From contig JAQTZL010000012.1 in the NCBI GenBank assembly GCA_028687755.1, positions 1-64,000 on the forward strand: a DNA stretch of 64,000 bases. The letters are read 5' to 3'. The DNA is from Candidatus Nanopelagicales bacterium. GTDB taxonomy: Bacteria; Actinomycetota; Actinomycetes; S36-B12. Below the pieces are notes generated by a model, which saw only the letters and a list, made by a program, of their open reading frames with translations, searched no databases and had not been told where the DNA came from. This document shows, piece after piece, positions 1 through 6,811 of this stretch. Position 1 is the first letter of the stretch, and each line of letters begins with the position of its first letter. A program made the position numbers and the translations under genes.

Positions 1-84
1 TGGTGGAACCACGACCGCATCCAGGAACGACTGAAGGGATTGAGCCCGGTCGAATACCGGACCCAATCCCTTCAAGTAGCCTGA
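1..84 (+). CDS. IS3-family transposase OrfB, C-terminal fragment (partial at window edge)
   Basis: The open frame runs from base 1 to a TGA at 82-84 and ends ...RIQERLKGLSPVEYRTQS..., the typical C-terminal tail (rve_3 segment) of IS3-family DDE transposases. In this family the tail reads N..R.....LKGLSPVEYR. The DDE catalytic residues lie upstream, outside the window. Because the frame is uninterrupted up to the conserved tail and an inverted repeat follows directly, this end of the element looks undamaged. Confidence 0.85.
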   Translation, partial: WWNHDRIQERLKGLSPVEYRTQSLQVA

Positions 85-100
85 GCCCACTCCCGCAATG

Positions 101-126
101 AACTCCAACTTTCGGGGTTCAGTTCA
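101..126 (+). repeat. Right terminal inverted repeat of the IS3-family element
   Basis: Read on the minus strand, the sequence begins TGAACTGAACCCC and continues GAAAGTTGGAGTT, matching the general IS150-subgroup IS3 tip pattern. It lies 16 nt after the transposase stop codon, the usual position of IRR. The partner IRL is outside the window, so the repeat is assigned by family resemblance only. Confidence 0.7.
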
Positions 127-163
127 GTGGGACTGCCCTTCCTATACAGGGTAGGAACCTAAA

Positions 164-559
164 TTACTGCTGAGTCGAAGGCATGTGAGGCATCTCTTGA
201 TTCATCTGCCCTGGGCCATAGCCCTGCGGTCCATCTTCGTGGTCTCCCATCATTGGACCACTCAAACCTTGACCCATTTGGCCATGACCTCGATCAAAAT
301 CCTGCATCATTTGACCAATCTGACCTGGGCCGAAATCACCTCTCCCGTGGTCATCATCATGGGAACCCACGACATAACCGACAAGGCCCGCCAAGACAAG
401 AAGGAGAACAGCACCAGCACCAGCTGCTGCTGCCCAGATGGTTCGCTTCTTCGAATCCTGTGGGGTTACCTTGGCTTCAACCGGGGCGGCAAGTGGAGCT
501 GGTTCTACTGGAGCAAATTCCGTAGTTTCGGCTTCAGTGTTCTCAGGCTGATCAGACAT
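164..559 (-). CDS. Small single-pass membrane protein with a His/Met/Gly-rich tail
   Basis: A 131-residue protein of unknown function. Residues 1-37 are acidic and proline-rich and lack a cleavable signal. A single membrane segment spans about 41-65. The remaining ~65 residues are rich in His, Met, Gly, Gln and Asp, with several HDDDHG, GHGQMGQG and PHMP-like stretches. The start is an ATG preceded by AAGGAG at good spacing. The tail composition resembles metal-binding (Cu/Ni/Zn) tails, but no named domain is recognised, so a metal role is inference. It stands alone between the IS end and a divergent gene. Confidence 0.7.
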   Translation of the reverse strand: MSDQPENTEAETTEFAPVEPAPLAAPVEAKVTPQDSKKRTIWAAAAGAGAVLLLVLAGLVGYVVGSHDDDHGRGDFGPGQIGQMMQDFDRGHGQMGQGLSGPMMGDHEDGPQGYGPGQMNQEMPHMPSTQQ

Positions 560-661
560 TGCTTCTCCTTGATTTGGCCCGCACTGCGCGAGTCACTGAT
601 TCAAGAATGCCCGGGTTATGTTTGAAATACATGCCCCAAATGTTTGGGTTAGATCAGAGAA

Positions 662-1396
662 GTGCCCGCATCAATGCCTAGGCTCACGTCCATGTCGGCA
701 TACACGTCCCCCTCGGGGACACCAACTGCTCGCAAGTTTTTTGCTGTGACAGCTATCGCAGCTTGGCTTGGTCTAGCTGTGTCATTTGTATTGAACCTCT
801 TAGGAACGTACCCAAATACGAATGAGGATCCGACACTTTTCGGTTTCAATGAAACTGGATCTGACGGCGCAATTGGACGACTCAGTGACTTCCTGAGTTA
901 CTTCACAATTTGGAGCAACCTCGTTGTCGCAATCGTGATGACGTTGCTCTGGCGAAATAGTTCACGTGTGAGCACTCGACTGTTCGCTGTTTTGCGTATC
1001 GACGCACTCATCATGATTACGGTTACCGGACTTGTCTACGCTCTCGTGCTTGCACCGGTAGATTCTTTGCAAGGTTGGCAATTGCTTTCAAACTCACTTC
1101 TCCACTACATCACACCTGTGCTGACCATCGTGGTGTTCATTGTGTTCGGACCGCGCAAGCAACTGAGCTACGACCAAGTACTTCCAGCATTGCTCTTGCC
1201 AATGATTTGGCTGGCCCTTACGTTGCTTAGAGGTGCAATCGTTCACGCATATCCATATGGGTTCATTAACGTCGCAAAGTGGGGATACGGAACTGTCTTT
1301 GTCAACCTTGTCGTGATTGTGATCATCGGTTTACTTTTCGGTTTGGTTTTTGTCGCCATTGACCGGTTCGCGAGCAAACGCCAGCGCGCCATCTAG
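662..1396 (+). CDS. Pr6Pr family membrane protein
   Basis: A 244-residue integral membrane protein with about six hydrophobic segments. Characteristic Pr6Pr-family landmarks are visible: YFTIWSNLVV in the second helix region, LLHYITPVL in the middle, a conserved W...R helix, and HAYPYGFINV near the last helices. The family is common in actinobacteria and has no established biochemical function. The longest frame starts at GTG 662; an in-frame ATG four codons later (674) is equally possible, and neither has a strong ribosome-binding site. The next gene (SulP) follows after 25 nt on the same strand. Confidence 0.75.
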   Translation: MPASMPRLTSMSAYTSPSGTPTARKFFAVTAIAAWLGLAVSFVLNLLGTYPNTNEDPTLFGFNETGSDGAIGRLSDFLSYFTIWSNLVVAIVMTLLWRNSSRVSTRLFAVLRIDALIMITVTGLVYALVLAPVDSLQGWQLLSNSLLHYITPVLTIVVFIVFGPRKQLSYDQVLPALLLPMIWLALTLLRGAIVHAYPYGFINVAKWGYGTVFVNLVVIVIIGLLFGLVFVAIDRFASKRQRAI

Positions 1397-1421
1397 CGCC
1401 GTAGGCAACTAGCGTGTCCTT

Positions 1422-3128
1422 GTGAAACTCCGCCGTAGTCGTTCAGCATTTCCCGTTCAGACGGGCTTGCAAACGCTGCGTCACTATGAACGCCGCCATT
1501 TGCGCGGCGATCTCCTTGGTGGCCTCACAGTCACTGCATATCTTGTGCCGCAAGTAATGGCTTACTCAACGCTGGCAGGCCTGCCCGCACAGATTGGTCT
1601 TTGGATCATTGCTCTCACGCTCTTTGTGTATTTCCTGCTTGGCACCTCGCGACTCCTCAGCAGCGGACCTGAATCAACAACGGCATTGCTCACAGCCGCG
1701 ACGCTTGCGCCTTTAGCTGTGGGCGACTCAGGCCGCTACGCAACATTGGCTGCCCTCTTGGCACTCTTGTGCGGGATTTTTGCGTTGCTTGCGTGGGCTT
1801 TACGGCTTGGCTTTATAGGTGATGCGTTATCTAAACCAGTTCTCGTTGGGTACATGGCTGGAATCGCGGTAATCATGATCGTGAGTCAGTTGGGAAAAAT
1901 TACGGGAATTCAAATTTCAGGTGATTCATTTATCGGCTCTATCCAGTCATTCGTTCAAAACGTTTCGTGGGATTCGCTTTCGTGGGCAAGCTTGGCAATG
2001 GGTGTCAGCGTCACTGTTTTACTCTTAGCTTTAGGTAAACGATTTCCCGCAGCTCCAATCCCGCTCATTGTTATTGCAGCGGCAGCGCTCGTCACGGCTG
2101 TTTTTGATCTTGGACATCATGGAGTTGCCACAGTTGGAACAATCTCAACTGGAATTCCCACTCCAAGTTTTGCTGGAATTTCCGGAAGTGACGTTTCCAT
2201 GATGCTGCTCCCCGCTTTCGGGGTATTTATCGTGGGGTACACAGATAACTTACTTACTGGCCGCATGTTCGGCGATCGTCATCATCACGACATCAATCCA
2301 AACCGAGAGTTGCTCGCGTTAGGTGCAACAAATGTTGTCGCCGGCATTGCGCAAGGTTTCCCAGTCAGTTCCAGTGCCAGTCGTGCAAGTCTTGGCGAGG
2401 CCGCCGGTGCACGCACACAGTTGTATTCATTGATTGCTGCCGCAGGTGCACTCGTCGTGCTGTTTGGTTTTGGTGGATTACTTGCGAGCTTCCCACTTGC
2501 CGCTCTTGGTGGTGTGGTTGCTTACGCAGCAATAAAGCTCATTGACATCTCGGAATTTCGCCGCCTTTTGAAATTTCGTAGCCGTGAGTTTTTCCTAGCT
2601 ATCTCTGCCGCAGCTGCCGTCTTACTCTTTGACATTCTCTGGGGGATCCTGTTTGCCGTGGCCCTATCGGTGTTTGAACTGCTCACCCGAGTCGCTCGAC
2701 CACACTCAGCGATTCTCGGTGAAGTCCCAGGTGTTCCGGGTTGGCATGACATTACTGATTACGAACACTCAGAACAGATCCCCGGTTTGCTTGTCTTTCG
2801 TTATGACTCACCATTGTTCTTCGCAAACGCAATGGACTTTGTTTCAAAATGTGAAGCCGCAGTCGATCAATCTGATCCCACGCCTCAATGGTTATTACTG
2901 AATATGGAGGCCAATACCGAGGTGGACATCACTGGCCTGGATGCACTGGAACGCCTTCGCAGTCACTGTGCGCGTGCAGGGGTGACGTTGGCGTTGGTCA
3001 GAGTTAAACTCGATGTGGTCCAGGATCTTGATCGCCACGGTGTGGGGCAACGAATTGGATCGAACCGGATGTACCCAACCCTGCCAACCGCCGTTGCGGC
3101 TTATCGGGCAGAGATGGGTATGGCCTAG
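1422..3128 (+). CDS. SulP family anion permease with C-terminal STAS domain
   Basis: A 568-residue inner-membrane anion transporter. The N-terminal ~410 residues form the polytopic SulP core, with the signature PQVMAYSTLAGLPAQIGLW near residue 45 and a QGFPVSSSASRASLGE segment in the second half. The C-terminal ~120 residues form a STAS domain (LVFRYDSPLFFANA ... LNMEANTEVDITGLDALERL). SulP proteins carry sulfate, bicarbonate or dicarboxylates, and substrate cannot be fixed from sequence. Sulfate would suit the sulfotransferase gene at 41886, but that is inference. Translation starts at GTG 1422. The stop overlaps that of the convergent bldC-like gene. Confidence 0.88.
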   Translation: MKLRRSRSAFPVQTGLQTLRHYERRHLRGDLLGGLTVTAYLVPQVMAYSTLAGLPAQIGLWIIALTLFVYFLLGTSRLLSSGPESTTALLTAATLAPLAVGDSGRYATLAALLALLCGIFALLAWALRLGFIGDALSKPVLVGYMAGIAVIMIVSQLGKITGIQISGDSFIGSIQSFVQNVSWDSLSWASLAMGVSVTVLLLALGKRFPAAPIPLIVIAAAALVTAVFDLGHHGVATVGTISTGIPTPSFAGISGSDVSMMLLPAFGVFIVGYTDNLLTGRMFGDRHHHDINPNRELLALGATNVVAGIAQGFPVSSSASRASLGEAAGARTQLYSLIAAAGALVVLFGFGGLLASFPLAALGGVVAYAAIKLIDISEFRRLLKFRSREFFLAISAAAAVLLFDILWGILFAVALSVFELLTRVARPHSAILGEVPGVPGWHDITDYEHSEQIPGLLVFRYDSPLFFANAMDFVSKCEAAVDQSDPTPQWLLLNMEANTEVDITGLDALERLRSHCARAGVTLALVRVKLDVVQDLDRHGVGQRIGSNRMYPTLPTAVAAYRAEMGMA

Positions 3129-3334
3129 GCAGTGTGTGCTGCGAGTAGCCCCTGGGATTCAAGAAGGGCCTGGACCTCTGTCGCGCGATAACGACGATGC
3201 CCACCGAGGGTGCGGATGCTGGTCAATTTGCCAGCCTTTGCCCAACGTGTGACGGTCTTTGGATCAACCCGGAAGAGGGCGGCTACCTCTGATGGAGTGA
3301 GCAATTGCTCGATGTCTGCCCCGCGACCTGTCAC
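3125..3334 (-). CDS. bldC: BldC family MerR-type DNA-binding regulator
   Basis: A 69-residue protein nearly identical in its core to Streptomyces BldC: LLTPSEVAALFRVDPKTVTRW followed by AKAGKLTSIRTLGGHRRYR. BldC is a small winged-helix protein that binds direct repeats cooperatively and controls development in sporulating actinomycetes; in non-sporulating relatives its role is unclear. A longer frame upstream exists, but GTG 3334 is chosen because GGAGG sits just before it and the protein length then matches the family. Its TAG stop overlaps the SulP TAG in the palindrome CTAG. Confidence 0.9.
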   Translation of the reverse strand: MTGRGADIEQLLTPSEVAALFRVDPKTVTRWAKAGKLTSIRTLGGHRRYRATEVQALLESQGLLAAHTA

Positions 3335-3377
3335 GAGATCCTCCTGTCGGCTCGGCAATTTGCCGTGCGTGGGACGT

Positions 3378-3406
3378 ACTATGACATTGGCCACCCAATA
3401 GAGCAA
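3378..3406 (-). promoter_or_regulatory. Possible sigma70-type promoter of the bldC-like gene
   Basis: On the minus strand TTGCTC (3406-3401) and CATAGT (3383-3378) are separated by exactly 17 nt. They lie about 45-70 nt upstream of the chosen GTG. The match to actinobacterial housekeeping promoters is moderate. Nothing else recognisable lies in the 276-nt gap between this gene and the DUF3073 gene. Confidence 0.3.
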
Positions 3407-3610
3407 GGGGTTTGTCCTAATTAATTGGGAGAAATGTTCACGAATAGGCCTTTTCTGGGTCATCTATGAGGAGACCGCCAAGAAACCCAACCCGTTGATC
3501 ACCACTCCTCCTTGGAACAGGTACGCTACTGACCTGCGCAGGGCCAGCCCGCGCGAAGAATTTTTCCGTCCAAACGAGCCGGGGCGAATCCCGGATGAGG
3601 GGGTCGAGCC

Positions 3611-3832
3611 ATGGGGCGCGGCCGAGCGAAGGCAAAGCAGACCAAGGTTGCTCGCGAGTTGAAATACGGCGGGCCACAGACTGATCTGAGCCGTCTGCAA
3701 GCTGAGTTAGCGAACAGTGAAGTTCCTGTGCGCACATTTGCTGTGGAAGATGACGTTGAGGAAGATCTCGAAGAAGATCCCTACGCGAAGTACTACGAGG
3801 ATGATGAAGACGACGAGGACGACAAGCGCTAA
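3611..3832 (+). CDS. DUF3073 family protein
   Basis: A 73-residue protein with the DUF3073 hallmark start MGRGRAKAKQTKVARELKY, a short linker, and a very acidic tail made almost only of Asp, Glu and Tyr. The family is widespread in actinobacteria, next to purM or other purine genes, and its function is unknown. The basic head and acidic tail suggest nucleic-acid or protein binding, but nothing is proven. The stop codon directly abuts the stop of convergent purM (no gap). Confidence 0.9.
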   Translation: MGRGRAKAKQTKVARELKYGGPQTDLSRLQAELANSEVPVRTFAVEDDVEEDLEEDPYAKYYEDDEDDEDDKR

Positions 3833-4924
3833 CTAGCGCTGATACTCGCCTCGCAGAGTCACCGCACCACCCTTACCGCCCTTAGCTTCAGCATCGCCAT
3901 GCTCGCCAAGTTCACGCGCTCGGACCTCACCGCAGATCCAAGCGGGAATTCCCCGATTTTCTAAGAATGCAATTGCGGCATCCGCGTCCGAGGCACTCAC
4001 CAAGGCGACCATGCCAACACCCATGTTGAAGGTGCGCTCACTTTCCAACTGAGCAACATTGCCCGTGCGCGTGATCAAATCAAAGATCGGGAGTGGCTGC
4101 CAACTACTGCGATTAATATCCGCAGCCATGGTGTCAGGAAGTACGCGTGCAATATTTGCCGCAAGCCCTCCGCCGGTGACATGACTATAGGCATGGACCG
4201 GAACGGCCTTTGCGAGTGCAAGGCAATCGAGTGAGTACACACGCGTTGGCTCCAGCATTTCTTCACCAACAGTGCGACCAAGTTCCGCAATGTGGGCGTT
4301 GAGGCCTGGACCAGAATCACCGAGCAATACATAACGCGCAAGTGAGTAACCATTTGAATGCAAACCCGATGCACCCATGGCGATTACAACGTCGCCAACC
4401 TGCACACGATCCGGGCCAAGGAGCTCATCGGCCTCAACAACACCAGTGCCAGCACCAGCAACGTCGTACTCATCAGGGGCCATCAAGCCAGGGTGCTCTG
4501 CTGTTTCTCCGCCAAGAAGGGCGCAGCCTGCGAGTATGCATCCCTTTGCGATACCTGAAACCACCGCAGCAATGCGTTCTGGATCAACTGATCCAGTAGC
4601 GATGTAGTCAGTCATGAACAATGGCTCTGCGCCGCAGACCACGAGATCGTCCACGACCATAGCCACAAGATCAATGCCGATCGTGTCGTGCACGTCCATT
4701 GCCCGCGCAACAGCGATCTTGGTTCCGACGCCATCGGTTGAAGTTGCAAGCAGTGGCTTTCGGTACTTGATTAATGCACTGGCGTCAAAGAGGCCAGCGA
4801 AGCCACCGAAGTCACCAACAGTTTCTTTGCGCTGTGCAGCCTTCACCGATGAGCGCATCAGTTCAACTGCTCGTTCACCTGCTTCAACATCTACACCAGC
4901 AGCTGCATATGACGCACCGGTCAT
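3833..4924 (-). CDS. purM: Phosphoribosylformylglycinamidine cyclo-ligase (AIR synthetase)
   Basis: PurM closes formylglycinamidine ribonucleotide to aminoimidazole ribonucleotide using ATP, step five of purine synthesis, in the cytoplasm. The 363-residue protein starts MTGASYAAAGVDVEAGERAV and carries the AIRS-family ATP loop STDGVGTKIAVA near residue 62, the GGETAEHPG segment in the middle and the HSNGYSLAR motif. Length is typical. Its ATG overlaps the purF stop as ATGA, so it is the last gene of the purSQL-SCP2-purF-purM unit and translation is probably coupled. Confidence 0.97.
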   Translation of the reverse strand: MTGASYAAAGVDVEAGERAVELMRSSVKAAQRKETVGDFGGFAGLFDASALIKYRKPLLATSTDGVGTKIAVARAMDVHDTIGIDLVAMVVDDLVVCGAEPLFMTDYIATGSVDPERIAAVVSGIAKGCILAGCALLGGETAEHPGLMAPDEYDVAGAGTGVVEADELLGPDRVQVGDVVIAMGASGLHSNGYSLARYVLLGDSGPGLNAHIAELGRTVGEEMLEPTRVYSLDCLALAKAVPVHAYSHVTGGGLAANIARVLPDTMAADINRSSWQPLPIFDLITRTGNVAQLESERTFNMGVGMVALVSASDADAAIAFLENRGIPAWICGEVRARELGEHGDAEAKGGKGGAVTLRGEYQR

Positions 4925-6456
4925 GAACGTCCATCCTCATTCGTCACAAGCGAATTACCATCTGCGTCGCTTGATGCTGCAACACGACGCTCGATGCCTT
5001 CCATAACCTGAGTGCTCACGACCTGAGGGTCGGGAATAGTTACTGGGTAGACGCCATCGAAGCAAGCACGGCAAAGCTTTTCTGCTGGAATCGTTGTTGC
5101 TTCGATGAGTTCGTCTAGCGAGACATAGCCAAGTGAATCCGCTCCAATCGATGTGCGGATTTCGTCGATCGTTAGCCCGTTAGCGATGAGCTCAGCACGT
5201 GTTGCGAAGTCAATGCCATAAAAACATGGCCATTTCACTGGTGGGCTGGAAATACGCACATGTACTTCAAGTGCTCCAGCTTCTCGAAGCATGCGAACGA
5301 GCGCACGTTGGGTGTTGCCGCGCACGATTGAGTCGTCAACCACAACAAGCTTCTTGCCTGCGATCACATCGCGCAATGGATTCAACTTCAAACGAATACC
5401 AAGTTGACGAATAGTTTGTGAAGGCTGAATGAAGGTGCGGCCAACGTAGGCGTTCTTTACCAAGCCTTCAGCAAATGGGATGCCAGACTCTTGGGCATAA
5501 CCAATGGCTCCGTAACGACCAGATTCAGGAACCGGAATCACTAGATCTGCTTCAACTGGATGCTCAATGGCTAAACGGCGTCCAATTTCAACACGTGATG
5601 CTTGAACGCCACGACCAGCAATAGTGGTGTCCGGGCGTGCGAGGTAGACGTACTCGAACAAGCACCCCTTTGGATCAGCTTCAGCAAAGCGCTGCGAACG
5701 CAAACCTTGTTCATCGATTGTGATGAGTTCACCTGGCTCAACCTCGCGCACAAATGAGGCGCCAACAATGTCGAGGGCTGCAGTTTCACTGGCGAGCACC
5801 CAACCGGCTTCCAAGCGACCAAGCACAAGTGGGCGGATGCCCTGTGGATCACGAGCGCCGTACAACGCATCATCGTCCATGAATACGAGAGAGAACGCGC
5901 CTCGAACATTTGGTAGTTCAAGTTTTGCTGCAGCTTCGATACTCAAGTCAGGGTGGGCCGCAATCAAGCTTGTGAGCACATCAGTGTCACTTGTCATGTT
6001 CATTCGATCGCCAAGTGCGAGTTCACCTGACTGCTCTGAAAGTTCGCGCAGTCGAGCGCGTAATTCAGGTGTGTTCGTGATGTTGCCGTTATGACCTAAT
6101 GCAATGTGGCCTGTGGCGGTCGAACGAAATGTTGGCTGAGCATTTTCCCAAACACTTGCACCAGTGGTCGAGTAACGCGTGTGGCCGATTGCGACGTGAC
6201 CATGGAGTGATTCAAGACTTGCTTCGGTGAATACCTGTGAGACCAAGCCCATGTCTTTGTACACAACGATGTTGCCACCATCGCTGACTGCAATGCCAGC
6301 AGATTCCTGACCGCGATGCTGAAGTGCATATAAACCGAAGTACGTGAGCTTTGCTACTTCGTCACCGGGTGCCCAAACACCAAAGACGCCGCATGCATCT
6401 TGTGGGCCTTTTTCGCCCGGGAGTAGATCGTGGGATAAAAGCCCGTCGCCTCGCAC
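4921..6456 (-). CDS. purF: Amidophosphoribosyltransferase
   Basis: PurF makes phosphoribosylamine from PRPP and glutamine, the committed step of purine synthesis. The 511-residue protein has an Ntn-type glutaminase whose predicted nucleophile is Cys22 (DACGVFG), exposed after removal of a 21-residue propeptide. A PRPP loop VVVDDSIVRGNT lies near residue 375. Cysteines in GCLFEYVYLARPD, KWPCFYGIDF and KLCRACFDGVYP match the four ligands of the Bacillus-type [4Fe-4S] cluster, so an oxygen-sensitive iron-sulfur enzyme is expected. Translation begins at GTG 6456. The stop overlaps the purM start. Confidence 0.97.
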   Translation of the reverse strand: MRGDGLLSHDLLPGEKGPQDACGVFGVWAPGDEVAKLTYFGLYALQHRGQESAGIAVSDGGNIVVYKDMGLVSQVFTEASLESLHGHVAIGHTRYSTTGASVWENAQPTFRSTATGHIALGHNGNITNTPELRARLRELSEQSGELALGDRMNMTSDTDVLTSLIAAHPDLSIEAAAKLELPNVRGAFSLVFMDDDALYGARDPQGIRPLVLGRLEAGWVLASETAALDIVGASFVREVEPGELITIDEQGLRSQRFAEADPKGCLFEYVYLARPDTTIAGRGVQASRVEIGRRLAIEHPVEADLVIPVPESGRYGAIGYAQESGIPFAEGLVKNAYVGRTFIQPSQTIRQLGIRLKLNPLRDVIAGKKLVVVDDSIVRGNTQRALVRMLREAGALEVHVRISSPPVKWPCFYGIDFATRAELIANGLTIDEIRTSIGADSLGYVSLDELIEATTIPAEKLCRACFDGVYPVTIPDPQVVSTQVMEGIERRVAASSDADGNSLVTNEDGRS

Positions 6457-6466
6457 GGTGCTTAGC

Positions 6467-6811
6467 CTACGCGACTTTTAGGGGTAGCCATTGCGACAGG
6501 TCAGAGCGTTCGCCACTGGCGTGAACCTTGCCGCTTGTACGTGACTCAGACCACGTCAATTTGCCCGAACACAGGAGCAACCAGGTAATGGGATCGGTCT
6601 CCACCACTGCTGGAGGAGTACCACGACGGTGGGTTGCCCCTGGAATGGCCTGCACTGCTGCAAAGGGAGGAATACGTACCTCAACACTACGTCCCGGAGC
6701 AATCTCAACCAAAGCTGCCAGCGACTCCTTCACGGCTGTTTTCAGGATTGCCCGATCAGGGACCTGCTGCGCATCAAGTGCAGCAAGCACCTGTTCAAGT
6801 GCCGAGGCCAT
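6467..6811 (-). CDS. Sterol carrier (SCP2-like) family protein in the purine operon
   Basis: A 114-residue protein of the actinobacterial 'sterol carrier family protein' type. Family landmarks are EIAPGRSVEVRIPPFAAVQ, RRGTPPAVVETDPITWL and SGKVHASGERSDLSQWLPL, which form the SCP2-like fold with its hydrophobic cavity. A ligand is not known. The gene sits between purL and purF; its ATG shares one base with the purL stop (TAATG), so it is translated as part of the purine operon. A role in purine metabolism is unproven. Confidence 0.85.
   Translation of the reverse strand: MASALEQVLAALDAQQVPDRAILKTAVKESLAALVEIAPGRSVEVRIPPFAAVQAIPGATHRRGTPPAVVETDPITWLLLCSGKLTWSESRTSGKVHASGERSDLSQWLPLKVA

Larger units (their letters stand above)
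1..126 (+). mobile_element. Right end of an IS3-family insertion sequence
   Basis: The first 126 bases are the 3' part of an insertion sequence that continues to the left of the window. They hold the last 27 codons of an IS3-type transposase, a 16-nt gap, and a terminal inverted repeat. The repeat read inward from the end starts TGAACTGAACCCCGAAAG, resembling the IS150-subgroup IS3 tips (TG.ACTG.CCCC). The outer boundary is placed at the terminal CA at 125-126. The left end and the target duplication cannot be seen, so whether the copy is intact is unknown. Confidence 0.8.

Noticed and set aside
185-625. 146-residue open frame opposite the His/Met-rich membrane gene
   Set aside because: It lies entirely over the minus-strand gene that has a good ribosome-binding site and a coherent membrane/tail structure; its own composition shows no domain.
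4614-5006. 130-residue plus-strand frame over the purM/purF junction
   Set aside because: It is a shadow of two clearly identified purine genes in the opposite strand, with no start signal.
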